Below are positions 17,505 to 26,278 of a stretch of DNA of 42,200 nt, piece after piece. The stretch covers positions 1 through 42,200 of the forward strand of contig ONHK01000017.1 in the NCBI GenBank assembly GCA_900317625.1. The letters run 5' to 3'. The position numbers and the translations under genes are program-made. Position 1 is the stretch's first letter. The number at the start of each line of letters is the position of its first letter. A model generated the notes under the pieces. That model saw nothing but the letters and a program-made list of their open reading frames with translations, was not told the origin of the DNA and ran no database searches. Origin of the DNA: an uncultured Treponema sp. Its GTDB lineage: Bacteria; Spirochaetota; Spirochaetia; Treponematales; Treponemataceae.

Positions 17505-18791
17505 ATGCAATACGTAAAATTGCAGATTGGCTGTTTGATTGTAATTCTTTATATTGTAGTAACTTACATAAGAGCAACTTTAAAATCAAAATTTATTTGC
17601 AACAAATTTTTTGATGCTCTTATGATTGTTGCCCCGTGGGCGGTATTTTTTGACGGTTTTACAGCGTGGACTATAAATCATCTTGAAATTGTTCCAAGCT
17701 GGGTGAACAAGTTCGGTCATCTGTTTTTTCTAATCTTCATGGATTTAACAATTATTGTGACCGCGCTTTATATGCTCGACCAGATTGTTGGATTCTGCAA
17801 AACGCACAAGCTAAAAAATCTGCTGCTTTTGATTCCGGGAATTATTTCGCTTGTTCTGATTGCCGCCGGAATTAATCAGCTTGAATACATTCAGGGAAAA
17901 ACCACTTTTTATTCAATGGGATTTTCCGCAAGAGTCTGCTTTGTTTCACTTTTTGCCCATTATGGCGTTATTTTGTATCTTGTTGGAGTAAGGCACAAAT
18001 ATCTTGCAAAAGAAAAGAAATTCGGAACAGTTTCAATTTTGATTATTGTGGGTCTTATTCTTGCGCTGCAGATTATTTTCCCGGAAATTCTGCTTACTTC
18101 AATCTGCCCTACAATTCTTCTTTTGGGAATTTACATTGAATTTGAAAATCCTTCTATTAAAAAACTTACTTTGTACAACGACAACATGGTTGAAAGTTTT
18201 GCAAATCTTGTTGAAAACCGCGACAGCAACACCGGCGGACACATTAAACGCACAAGAGCTTATGTGAACTTGATTCTTCACAAAATGCGCCACGACAAAA
18301 AATACAAAGATATTATGAACAAGGATTATCTAGTGAATGTCAGCAATGCGGCTCCGCTACATGATATTGGAAAAATTGCAACGCCAGATTACATTCTGCA
18401 AAAACCGGGAAAACTTACGGATGAAGAATTTGCAATTATGAAAAAACACGCAGCTTGCGGTGGAGAAATTATTAAGGACACATTCAAAAATCTGGAAGAC
18501 GAAGAATTTGAAAAAATCGCCTACGAAGTTGCAAGATTCCATCACGAAAAATACAACGGAAAAGGCTACCCACAAGGACTTGCCGGCGAACAGATTCCCC
18601 TTCACGCGCGGATTATGGCAGTTGCCGACGTTTTTGATGCTGTTTCCCAAAAACGCTGCTACCGCGACGCAATGCCGCTTGACCAATGCTTTTCAATTAT
18701 CGAAAAAGGCAGCGGCACAGACTTTGACCCACAGATTGCAAAGATTTTCCTGGATTCAAAGGATGAAGTTGTTAGGTTGATGGAAAGATAG
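17505..18791 (+). CDS. membrane-anchored HD-GYP domain protein (probable c-di-GMP phosphodiesterase)
   Basis: A 428-residue protein. The first 220 residues form about seven hydrophobic helices; the remainder is an HD-GYP domain with the metal pair His286-Asp287 in LHDIGKIATPDYIL, the HHEKYNGKGYPQGL segment including GYP (354-356), and HARIMAVADVFDAV. HD-GYP enzymes cleave cyclic di-GMP, a signal governing motility and surface life. The start at 17505 has GGAGG upstream and fits the promoter; an upstream in-frame ATG at 17424 would precede the transcription start. The membrane half may sense a signal, but I recognise no named sensor domain. Confidence 0.92.
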   Translation: MQYVKLQIGCLIVILYIVVTYIRATLKSKFICNKFFDALMIVAPWAVFFDGFTAWTINHLEIVPSWVNKFGHLFFLIFMDLTIIVTALYMLDQIVGFCKTHKLKNLLLLIPGIISLVLIAAGINQLEYIQGKTTFYSMGFSARVCFVSLFAHYGVILYLVGVRHKYLAKEKKFGTVSILIIVGLILALQIIFPEILLTSICPTILLLGIYIEFENPSIKKLTLYNDNMVESFANLVENRDSNTGGHIKRTRAYVNLILHKMRHDKKYKDIMNKDYLVNVSNAAPLHDIGKIATPDYILQKPGKLTDEEFAIMKKHAACGGEIIKDTFKNLEDEEFEKIAYEVARFHHEKYNGKGYPQGLAGEQIPLHARIMAVADVFDAVSQKRCYRDAMPLDQCFSIIEKGSGTDFDPQIAKIFLDSKDEVVRLMER

Positions 18792-18796
18792 ATTTT

Positions 18797-19015
18797 TCAT
18801 TTTTGTTCTACAATAATGGTTATTTCTCCTCTATGAGCAGCCACATGATGTTTGTGGCAGAGTGTTATAAAATTTTCTGGATTTGCAGAACCTCCAAAAG
18901 AATAGTCAATTAAATGATGAGTTTCTGTATCTTTTGTAGTTCCACAAATCGCACAACGACAATTTTGTTTTCTGAATTTTTGTTGTGCGTTTGTATGTTC
19001 AGGTGGTCTTGCCAT
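18797..19015 (-). CDS. small HNH nuclease-like protein
   Basis: A 72-residue protein that is almost only an HNH core: CAICG, then THHLIDYSFGG, NPENFITLC, and HKHHVAAH, giving the His-Asn-His metal site plus cysteines able to bind zinc. HNH domains cut DNA or occasionally RNA. It is the last gene in a run of eight on the same strand, 16 bases after the 71-residue unknown. It lacks any extra DNA-recognition domain, so partners may supply specificity, or it may be a remnant of a larger nuclease. Confidence 0.8.
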   Translation of the reverse strand: MARPPEHTNAQQKFRKQNCRCAICGTTKDTETHHLIDYSFGGSANPENFITLCHKHHVAAHRGEITIIVEQK

Positions 19016-19031
19016 TTTTATTTATCTCAAA

Positions 19032-19247
19032 CTATTGATAATTGATAACAGTTACATCACCGACGTTTGCAGTTACAATATTGTCTCCATAACCAATAGT
19101 TACAATTTTTGAAACATTTACTCTAAGTCCTGTTTCATCTTCAATAAGTGGAACAATATCAACTTCTCCGTTTTTCCTTCTTACAGCAATAAAATTCTTG
19201 TCAACATTAAGAACAGAATCACCTTTTTTTAGAATATTAATTTTCAT
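19032..19247 (-). CDS. hypothetical 71-residue protein
   Basis: I do not recognise this protein. Its sequence alternates short hydrophobic stretches with charged turns (INILKKGDSVLNV, FIAVRRKNGEVDIV, VTIGYGDNIVTA), suggesting a small all-beta fold. The ATG at 19247 has GGAGGA eight bases upstream and overlaps the end of the preceding gene by 11 bases, so it is very likely translated and coupled. It lies between the duplicated-domain protein and the HNH protein. Confidence 0.7.
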   Translation of the reverse strand: MKINILKKGDSVLNVDKNFIAVRRKNGEVDIVPLIEDETGLRVNVSKIVTIGYGDNIVTANVGDVTVINYQ

Positions 19248-19650
19248 TTGTTTTATCCTCCAGTTTTACTTTTGTTTGATGAGTTAAATCTCCCTGTTTA
19301 TGTACAGTTGCAGAAACGCGCACATCTGGACTATGTTTTTTTGTGGCAGCTACAGCAACTAAAGCTCCTTTTATTGCATCATTTTTTGTATCAAAACCAA
19401 CTGCCAAAACAGAACTAGAGAAACTTTTAGGTTCATAAGAAACATTGGGTTTTCCTTTTGTATCTTCTGTAATTCTTTTTTCTCCAGCAGACATTTTGTT
19501 AATAGAATCGCTTGAACCGCAAGCCGCTTGCAACTTAAGATCTGGATTGTGTTTTTTTAAAGCAGCACAAACAGTTAGTATGCTACGCATGGCTGCATTT
19601 TCAGTCTTAAATCCATCAGCTTTAGTATGACTTGCATATTTATCTTTCAT
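19237..19650 (-). CDS. hypothetical 137-residue protein with two tandem copies of one domain
   Basis: No known family is recognised. The protein repeats itself: residues about 11-55 (ADGFKTENAAMRSILTVCAA, then KKHNPDLKLQA) and 82-125 (AVGFDTKNDAIKGALVAVAA, then KKHSPDVRVSA) share the pattern GFxTxNxA, a helix, then KKHxPD and a beta-like strand. It has AGAGGA five bases before its ATG and overlaps the next gene by 11 bases. Being soluble and small, it may be a scaffold or binding protein; that is only a guess. Confidence 0.7.
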   Translation of the reverse strand: MKDKYASHTKADGFKTENAAMRSILTVCAALKKHNPDLKLQAACGSSDSINKMSAGEKRITEDTKGKPNVSYEPKSFSSSVLAVGFDTKNDAIKGALVAVAATKKHSPDVRVSATVHKQGDLTHQTKVKLEDKTNEN

Positions 19651-19668
19651 TTTGTTCCTCTGTTATAT

Positions 19669-19896
19669 TTAAATCTTTATTCCTAATTTTTCTATTAGCA
19701 GATTTTTCAAACCAGCATAATCTGCAACAGTACAGTCATCGTAAAAATATCCATCATCCACATATTTTTTTCTTGGAGTTCCATTCTGATTTATTACTTT
19801 TATAGCTTTTAAACCGTCAATCATCACATTCGCATCCATGTGTAGATAACCTGCGAGCTGATTTAAAGTCATTTCAGATTTTTTTTGTTTTGCCAT
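19669..19896 (-). CDS. hypothetical 75-residue protein, possibly winged-helix-like
   Basis: No firm family match. The segment LNQLAGYLHMDANVMIDGLK followed by NQNGTPRKKYVDDGYF loosely resembles the helix-turn-helix plus wing of phage antirepressor-type (KilAC-like) domains, but this is weak. GAGG lies seven bases before the ATG. It is placed 46 bases after the FGE-type lipoprotein gene, with no terminator between them, and 18 bases before the duplicated-domain gene. Confidence 0.65.
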   Translation of the reverse strand: MAKQKKSEMTLNQLAGYLHMDANVMIDGLKAIKVINQNGTPRKKYVDDGYFYDDCTVADYAGLKNLLIEKLGIKI

Positions 19897-19942
19897 ATTT
19901 TAACCTCTATAAATATTTTTCTTGCTTAGTTCTTTTGTTTTT

Positions 19943-22252
19943 TTAGTAAGAATTGCGGGCAAGCCATAAACCGACGTTGCTAGAATATCCTCTTTTTCCG
20001 TCCACATCCGCAAGAGGCCATGGAAATCTAAAAGAGTTTGATTTTTTTAAGTCGTTCAATTGTTCGGAAAGAGCTTTATCACAACTGTCAGTATAATAAC
20101 CACTCCTAATTATGTTATAATCACAAAATTCACCAACATTTCCGCACATATCATATAGCCCATCAGGATTCGGCTTGAATGAACCAACCCCATAAATTCT
20201 TCCGTTAGTAGGAGTAATATCTAATAAGGATTTAACAAATGGGTCTCCTGGATAAGCTCCTTCCCAACACCTATAATTTTTCTTTAGTACAAAAACTGAA
20301 TATCCAGAACGTGCTGCAAATTCCCATTCCTTCTCTGAAGGAAGCCGATAACCATTTGAAGAGGTATTCCTTACAATAAGAGCCTCTCCTGCATAATCTT
20401 TTGTTATAATATAATAAGGTTCAAAACCATCCATTTCGCTTGCCGCATTACACCATAAAACTGCATCATTATACGTAACACTAGTTACAGGTTTCTTAGA
20501 AGAGCTCCCCTTGTAGTAACTGTTTGAAAAATTATATTTCTTTTCACCTCTAGCATTATTCGTTGCCCATGCATACACTTTACTCCAATTTTCCTCTGTA
20601 AGTTCTGTTTTTGCAATATAAAAGCGTGGTAAAGTAATTTTTTTTACGCTAGATGCAGAAGAAAAACATCCGTCTCCAGAACTTTGAGTAATAGTAAATG
20701 CGCCGCTGTCATTTTTATAAGATTTAGTAGGGTCACCATATAGACGAATATCCGAATCTTGGAAAGAATAAGCATATCTTTTAAATTCGCCTACAGAAGA
20801 ATACTTTGCTTTATATGTTTTATCTACTGATGGATAATAGCCAGTGTATAAAAAAACATCTTCATCTTCAAAACCCAAGAAACTATAACCTTCTTTTTCT
20901 AGTTTTGATAGACTCGACTCGGAAAGAGGAATCGTTCTATTTACTTCTCCACTGTATGTAAGCACTTGTTTTCCATCTATATTTCCACCGTCAAGATCAA
21001 ATGTAACAGTAACTGTATTCGGCTCATAATATACAGCATAAGTACTACTAGTTATTTTCACAGGTTCTTGATCTTGTACTGTATATCCCCTAAAACAATA
21101 ATCAAAATCTCTCTCTTCACCATTTTTATCATAATAAGTCTTTGGCATAATAGTACTAACATCATAAAAATCATCTCTCACTCCTTCGAAAGAAGCATAG
21201 CCTACTTTTTCATAATAACGAGAACCAGAAGGAAAATAATAATATTTATAATAGTTTACTGTATATGTAACATTTGCAGGCTTCCATTTTGCATAAAAAA
21301 CTTTATCTCCGTAACTTTTTGCAGGAATTTCTGTAACTCGTTCACCAGAAAAATCAGGATTTGTATACCAACCATCAAACAAATAATCTGTCTTTCTTGG
21401 CATTGGTAATTTTAATGCTTTTTCCCAATAAGAATATGAATATGGTGCATTAGTAGAGTAAGCAAATTCACCATCGTTGAGTTCATAAGTTATTTTATAA
21501 AGCTTTGCTATATCAATGTATGTAACTTCCTTGGAACTTGTACAATCTGCTGTAACATTTATAAGTTCTTTATAAGTACCAAGTTCTCCATCGATATATT
21601 TTGTACTTGATGAAGGAATAAATTTATCGAAAAATACAAAGTCAATAAAATACGTTCCGGCTGGAATTTCAGATAACCTAAAATGATGAGTATTGTTAAG
21701 AGAGAATCTGGTATTCACATCAGATTTTACACACTTTCCATCAAGAGTCTTTAAAGTATAGTCATAATAAATCGACTTATAATTAATATCATCACTACTA
21801 TTAGTTACAATAAACGGCATATAAACATTTCCAGTACCTCCTTTTAAATCAATAGATGACAGTTCCAAATCAAATTTTAGTCTGTTTGCACCTAAAACAA
21901 TTTCTTGTTCATCAATTTTTCCAAAAAATGCCATTCCGCCTTGCTGTGCTGTCAGTGTAAAACTCCAAACTCCAGGAATTATGGCAACACTGGCTTTTGT
22001 TACATCGTTATAATTTTCCCATTCTCCAAGAATTTCTTCTTTTTGTTCTGTAAGAGTCCCTTTTAAAACTATGTTTTTCATTTTATCAAGTTCTAAAATA
22101 GGATTTACAGTTCTTGCAAAGTTATTATCTATTGTAATATATGCTGTTTTATCTGATTTTTTTTGTTCTAATTCTTGTTTGCAACTTACTGAAAATAAAA
22201 CACAAAAAGATATAAAAACAATACTTTTGAAAGTACAACTCAGAATATTCAT
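19943..22252 (-). CDS. lipoprotein with InlB-type repeats and a C-terminal FGE-sulfatase / C-lectin-fold domain
   Basis: A 769-residue predicted surface or periplasmic lipoprotein. The start at 22252 has AAAGGAGA upstream and gives a lipobox ending FSVSC. After a beta-rich N-terminal region come Listeria-Bacteroides (Flg_new) type modules (FDGWYTNPDFSG, ending VFYAKWKP). The last 230 residues form a formylglycine-generating-enzyme-like domain: FYIAKTELTEENWSKVYAWA, YRLPSEKEWEFAARSG, LYDMCGNVGEFCDYN, and the terminal SNVGLWLARNSY. In spirochaetes such C-lectin-fold domains serve as ligand-binding or variable surface proteins; catalytic FGE activity is not implied. I saw no retroelement reverse transcriptase or template repeat in the window. 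Confidence 0.85.
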   Translation of the reverse strand: MNILSCTFKSIVFISFCVLFSVSCKQELEQKKSDKTAYITIDNNFARTVNPILELDKMKNIVLKGTLTEQKEEILGEWENYNDVTKASVAIIPGVWSFTLTAQQGGMAFFGKIDEQEIVLGANRLKFDLELSSIDLKGGTGNVYMPFIVTNSSDDINYKSIYYDYTLKTLDGKCVKSDVNTRFSLNNTHHFRLSEIPAGTYFIDFVFFDKFIPSSSTKYIDGELGTYKELINVTADCTSSKEVTYIDIAKLYKITYELNDGEFAYSTNAPYSYSYWEKALKLPMPRKTDYLFDGWYTNPDFSGERVTEIPAKSYGDKVFYAKWKPANVTYTVNYYKYYYFPSGSRYYEKVGYASFEGVRDDFYDVSTIMPKTYYDKNGEERDFDYCFRGYTVQDQEPVKITSSTYAVYYEPNTVTVTFDLDGGNIDGKQVLTYSGEVNRTIPLSESSLSKLEKEGYSFLGFEDEDVFLYTGYYPSVDKTYKAKYSSVGEFKRYAYSFQDSDIRLYGDPTKSYKNDSGAFTITQSSGDGCFSSASSVKKITLPRFYIAKTELTEENWSKVYAWATNNARGEKKYNFSNSYYKGSSSKKPVTSVTYNDAVLWCNAASEMDGFEPYYIITKDYAGEALIVRNTSSNGYRLPSEKEWEFAARSGYSVFVLKKNYRCWEGAYPGDPFVKSLLDITPTNGRIYGVGSFKPNPDGLYDMCGNVGEFCDYNIIRSGYYTDSCDKALSEQLNDLKKSNSFRFPWPLADVDGKRGYSSNVGLWLARNSY

Positions 22253-22268
22253 AATAATTTTCTCCTTT

Positions 22269-24455
22269 CTAATCTTCACTAATTGATACAACAGCATTAA
22301 GTGAATAAGAATACCAAAGACCATTTTTCTTTGCTTTAATAAAAAGATTATAGCAACCTACTTTTTCTGGAATTCTAAATTTGTAATTGTTTGATGTTTC
22401 AGACTGTTTTTGATTGTTTATGTAATATGAAATGTCTGTATAAGATTCTGGTACTACAACATTATAAATACGCTCTGTTTCTTTGATGATTTTTAAATCA
22501 GAATCCCAATCAAACAAATTAATTGTAATAGAAGCGGTTCCTTTCCATTGAGCCACAAAAACATCATTTTCAGTATTGAATGTCTGTGGAATTTCTTTAT
22601 CCCAGCCAATAAACTTGCAATCTGCTTTTACTGGTTCTAGAACTGAAACATTTGCTCCATATTTTCCAGAAACAATAACATCTTCTGTATTTCCGTCTAT
22701 ATTTCCACCATCAAGTTTGAATGTAAGGCTGATTATTTTTCGGTCATAATAGACTTTTACAACTGTGCTGCCGTCCGCTGAAATTCTAGACTGCGTTATG
22801 TTCTGTGCTGTAAATCCTGGATATTCTTTTGCAACTGCAGCTGTAAGTTCTTCGGTTTTTCCAGATAACGATTCTGTTATTACCAAGAAATTATATTTAT
22901 CATCGTCAATATTTTGTTGGCAATGCTCGACTGTGTAAGCAACTGTGGCGGGTGACCATTTTGCAACAAGTGTAACATTTTTTGTAAGTCTGTATTCATC
23001 AGCAACAACTTTTATTCCTCCGTCATACCAACCTTCAAATATCCAGCCAGTTTCTGAAAGTTCTGGTAACTGTTCTACACTTAGAACTGTATCTTCCAAA
23101 TTTCGGAATGTTGCTGGTGTGGAATCAGTATCTTTTTCAGTCTGGTATGCTACACTGTAGATATTTCCCCAAAGAGCTTTTATTTCTACATCATCCGCAG
23201 GAAATTTTTTTGGAATATCCATGCTCCAACCACCAAATTCGCAGTCAGTTTTTTCTGGGTCTTTTACGTTTAGTTTCGTTTCTGCTTCGAATTTTCCTTT
23301 TGCTGTGATATTATTTGCGTTTCCTTTTATGTTTCCACCCTCAAGATTTACTATGACAGTGACTATCTTTCTGTCATACTTTATTTTTACAAGTGTAGAG
23401 CCATCTGGTTGGATTAGCGCCTGCTCAATTTCCTGAGCCTTAAAGCCCGGATAGTTTTTAGCAGCCGCAGTTGTCATAGTTCCTGCTTTTCCATAAAGCT
23501 GCTGTGAGTCAACTTGCTTGCAAACATATTCATCATCGTTTAAATTCTGAAGCCAATGTTCAACTGTATATTTCGGATTCAAAGTCCACTTTGCAACAAG
23601 CGTGATGTTTTTTGTAACTTTATAACCTGCGATAACTTTTGTTTCACCATCGTACCACCCTTCAAAACTCCAACCGTTTGCTGAAAGTTCTGGCAACTGT
23701 TCTGAGGTGATTGCTGTACCTTCTGAAAGTGTTATAGGATTCAGCAAGGATTCGTCAGTAACGCCTTTATCAGTTGAATATGAAACTGTATAGGTTACAG
23801 GAGGTTGGTCTGGCTCATCTTCTGATGGGTTTGAAGGTTCTTCTGTCTGCCCTGTCTTGCTCCACTTTGCAACAAGCGTGATGTTTTTTGTAACTTTATA
23901 TGTGCCGGCAATAACTTTTGTTTCACCATCGTACCACCCTTCAAAACTCCAGCCATTTGCTGAAAGTTCTGGCAACTGTTCTGAGGTGATTGCTGTACCT
24001 TCTGAAAGTGTTATAGGATTCAGCAAGGATGCGTCAGTAACTCCTTTGTCAGATGAATATGAAACTGTATAGGTTACTGCAGGTTGGTCTGGTTCATTTT
24101 GTCCCTGTTCAATCTTTTTCCATTTTGCAATAAACAAAACATTTTTTGTAACTTTATATGTGCCAGCAACAACTTTTGTTTCGCCGTCATACCAGCCTTC
24201 AAAGTTCCAACCCTTTTCTGAAAGTTTTGGTAACTGTGCTTCTGAAATAACAGTTCCGTCCGCAACTGTTATAGGGTTTAGCAAAGATGAAGCCCCAGAA
24301 GAAATGCCTTTGTCCGTCAAATACGAAACTGTATATGTTGCAACAACTGGTTTTTCTTCCCCTGAACTGCTTTCAACAGAACAGCCTAAAATGGTACAGA
24401 CACACAAAAATGCTAAAATATGCGTAATAAAAACTATCAACGATTTTCTTTTCAT
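22269..24455 (-). CDS. lipoprotein built of InlB-type (Flg_new) repeats
   Basis: A 728-residue lipoprotein with a signal peptide and lipobox TILGCS. Most of the protein is a chain of modules of about 70 residues with the pattern YTVSY, DKG, LLNPIT, EQLPELSxxGWxFEGWYDG, AGTYKVTKN, LVAKW; I count at least four, plus intervening VEHWLQNL/VNLEGGNIKG-type modules. Such beta-grasp-like repeats occur in adhesins. AAGGAG lies 11 bases before the ATG at 24455. It is 16 bases ahead of the FGE-type lipoprotein, which shares the same kind of module, so the two probably act together on the cell surface. Confidence 0.85.
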   Translation of the reverse strand: MKRKSLIVFITHILAFLCVCTILGCSVESSSGEEKPVVATYTVSYLTDKGISSGASSLLNPITVADGTVISEAQLPKLSEKGWNFEGWYDGETKVVAGTYKVTKNVLFIAKWKKIEQGQNEPDQPAVTYTVSYSSDKGVTDASLLNPITLSEGTAITSEQLPELSANGWSFEGWYDGETKVIAGTYKVTKNITLVAKWSKTGQTEEPSNPSEDEPDQPPVTYTVSYSTDKGVTDESLLNPITLSEGTAITSEQLPELSANGWSFEGWYDGETKVIAGYKVTKNITLVAKWTLNPKYTVEHWLQNLNDDEYVCKQVDSQQLYGKAGTMTTAAAKNYPGFKAQEIEQALIQPDGSTLVKIKYDRKIVTVIVNLEGGNIKGNANNITAKGKFEAETKLNVKDPEKTDCEFGGWSMDIPKKFPADDVEIKALWGNIYSVAYQTEKDTDSTPATFRNLEDTVLSVEQLPELSETGWIFEGWYDGGIKVVADEYRLTKNVTLVAKWSPATVAYTVEHCQQNIDDDKYNFLVITESLSGKTEELTAAVAKEYPGFTAQNITQSRISADGSTVVKVYYDRKIISLTFKLDGGNIDGNTEDVIVSGKYGANVSVLEPVKADCKFIGWDKEIPQTFNTENDVFVAQWKGTASITINLFDWDSDLKIIKETERIYNVVVPESYTDISYYINNQKQSETSNNYKFRIPEKVGCYNLFIKAKKNGLWYSYSLNAVVSISED
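23588..24335 (-). repeat. near-identical coding repeats inside the InlB-type lipoprotein
   Basis: Three units (about 24335-24120, 24077-23866 and 23797-23588) encode the same module. The second and third are nearly identical at the DNA level over more than 200 bases, but the third lacks three bases, so GTYKVTKN becomes GYKVTKN. Such repeats can gain or lose units by recombination. Confidence 0.85.
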
Positions 24456-24475
24456 ATAGAACACTACTCCTTATT

Positions 24476-25642
24476 TTAGATATTTATATTTTCATTAATT
24501 TCATTGGCAACGTTATCCATATCTGGATAGATAAAATCTTCTGTGATGTTAAACTTCTTCAATTCATTTACAATGCCTTCTTTTTTATCTGGCGGAATCA
24601 AAACAACTTGTTGAATTCCTTCTTCGTCCTTGTAAAACAAGCGTCTTAGATCAAATGGGTCAATATCAAAAATTTTTATTCTATTTTCGCCAGAGTATGG
24701 TTTTACTTTTTTAAACCAAAGCTCCCATGTAAATCCTTTTGAAAATCGTTTACTCCATTTTTTGTCATCCATCAACTCATTAAATGAAAGATACTCTTTA
24801 TAATTCAAAATGTGATTCGTAAGTTCTTCTGCGTACCGTTCATCATTATCTAAAGATAAGACTTCATTTGCATTTACAAGAATAAACGCTCCCTGCTGAT
24901 TTTTTATTCTTTGATTATTTTGTGGAACGCGAACAATAACAGAGCTGCGGATTATTTCTTTTAACTGGATATATCTTTCTTCGTGCATAAAGTTGTTATC
25001 TTTTTTCCACTTCATTCCAAGTTTCCACAAATTAAATTCACTTCTCATAAATGCAGTACTTGAAATTATACTTACCTTGTTGCTATCAATTGATTTTTGA
25101 TTTTCAGAGTCTTTTTCTTCAAAATCAGGGTCTCGGAATATTGTTATTTCGCCCCAGTTTTTCTTTTCTGCTTCAGGATTTTTATTGAATTTTTTCATTG
25201 GAGAACATGCAAAATACAATGCCGCCAGTGGATTTTCTGTAATATCTAAAGCCCTTGTGCCTATTCCAAAATGCTGCATCAAGACAAGGCGAGCCATATT
25301 TGTTGTGCAAGAGTCAACCTCAGTTGAAAAACGCCGTTCAAACGATTCAAGCATTAATTTTTCATTCGCGGGATTTTTTCTAAGAGAACCTGGGCTAATT
25401 GGGTAATTCGCATTTCCTTGGCCACGATAAAAAACAGGATTTTTATAGGAGTATTCTATTTTTCCTATAAACTCTATGTATTCTTTTAAACAAGTAATCA
25501 CAGTTGGTTTTACAGAAAGCTCATTATCAACATGAACTGTTTTTTCCAACCTTTTTTTGTCAGAAGAATCTTTGCTTAAGTCAGAGCCATAGCCTTTTAG
25601 GCGGATGGCATTTTCCAGCAGTTTTTTGTCGTTATTTTCCAT
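24476..25642 (-). CDS. FRG-domain protein
   Basis: A 388-residue cytoplasmic protein with an FRG domain (PF08867), named for its conserved FxRG motif. It shows VFYRGQGNANYPISPGSLRK, then LVLMQHFGIGTRALDITENP and LAALYFAC, the two signature blocks. The biochemical role of FRG domains is not established; they recur in accessory and defence-linked islands. Its ATG sits inside the end of the LRR gene (ATGGAAAATAA, 11-base overlap), so the two are translationally coupled. Confidence 0.88.
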   Translation of the reverse strand: MENNDKKLLENAIRLKGYGSDLSKDSSDKKRLEKTVHVDNELSVKPTVITCLKEYIEFIGKIEYSYKNPVFYRGQGNANYPISPGSLRKNPANEKLMLESFERRFSTEVDSCTTNMARLVLMQHFGIGTRALDITENPLAALYFACSPMKKFNKNPEAEKKNWGEITIFRDPDFEEKDSENQKSIDSNKVSIISSTAFMRSEFNLWKLGMKWKKDNNFMHEERYIQLKEIIRSSVIVRVPQNNQRIKNQQGAFILVNANEVLSLDNDERYAEELTNHILNYKEYLSFNELMDDKKWSKRFSKGFTWELWFKKVKPYSGENRIKIFDIDPFDLRRLFYKDEEGIQQVVLIPPDKKEGIVNELKKFNITEDFIYPDMDNVANEINENINI

Positions 25643-26198
25643 CTACATACCTATAGCCATTTTCACGAGCGAATCTTTTTAAATCAGAATCTTTCTTTCC
25701 AACAAAAACTAATGATTCTAAGCAGTCCTCAAATGGATTCTCTGTAAATGAAATTCTCTTGCAAGAACAAACAACGGTTCTTAGTCCTTTACAACCTTTA
25801 AAAGCATCTTTTTCAATAATTAATTTCTTACATTTCGGAAGAACCACTGTATGCAATTGTTCACAACCAGAAAATGCTTTTGTTTCAATTACAAAAGAGT
25901 CAATTTTTTTATTAAATTTCAAACCTTTTATTTTACCGTTTTTTTCTTTCTTACATAGTTTCCCACAGCAAAAAACCTCAAGTTCTGTGCAATCTTCAAA
26001 AACTTCTTTTTTTATTATTTCCAATTTAGTATCAAAATATACTCGTCTAAAGTTCCATGGAGCATAAAATGCTTTTTCTGGAATGGATTTTATATTTTTA
26101 AATATACACGAGTCTTCTCCGTTTTTGGGTTTTTCGTTGCAGCCAAAAATAAAATACTTTAATTCTTTTTCTTCATTTTGAACAAAAATAGGCTTCAT
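25632..26198 (-). CDS. BspA-type leucine-rich repeat protein (LRR_5)
   Basis: A 188-residue protein with repeats of the LRR_5/BspA kind: IPEKAFYAP, IKKEVFEDCTELEVF, IETKAFSGCEQLHTVVLP, IEKDAFKGCKGLRTVV. These form a curved binding surface found in many treponemal proteins. There is no signal peptide, so unlike BspA adhesins it is probably cytoplasmic and may bind its co-translated FRG partner. AAGGAG lies just upstream of the ATG. It is the first gene of the eight-gene run and lies directly behind the promoter and operator A. Confidence 0.85.
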   Translation of the reverse strand: MKPIFVQNEEKELKYFIFGCNEKPKNGEDSCIFKNIKSIPEKAFYAPWNFRRVYFDTKLEIIKKEVFEDCTELEVFCCGKLCKKEKNGKIKGLKFNKKIDSFVIETKAFSGCEQLHTVVLPKCKKLIIEKDAFKGCKGLRTVVCSCKRISFTENPFEDCLESLVFVGKKDSDLKRFARENGYRYVDGK

Positions 26199-26211
26199 AA
26201 AAATCTCCTTG

Positions 26212-26230
26212 TAATACCACTTTAGTATTA
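26212..26230 (-). promoter_or_regulatory. operator candidate A
   Basis: Minus-strand sequence TAATACTAAAGTGGTATTA, an inverted repeat with arms TAATAC and GTATTA. It lies just downstream of the predicted start point of the LRR operon. It matches operator candidate B at 18 of 19 positions in the opposite orientation. Confidence 0.8.
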
Positions 26231-26241
26231 CTCCAACAATA

Positions 26242-26270
26242 AATATATATCACTATTTTATTACTGTCAA
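26242..26270 (-). promoter_or_regulatory. strong promoter of the eight-gene operon
   Basis: Minus-strand consensus -35 TTGACA (26270-26265), a 17-base spacer and -10 TATATT (26247-26242). The predicted start point is near 26235, so operator candidate A would cover the first transcribed bases. Confidence 0.8.
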
Positions 26271-26278
26271 TTTTATAA

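Noticed and set aside
19943..20400. Variable region of a diversity-generating retroelement at the end of the FGE-type lipoprotein
   Set aside because: The C-lectin-like end is suggestive, as in Treponema TvpA, but there is no reverse transcriptase, accessory gene or second copy of the end sequence in the window.
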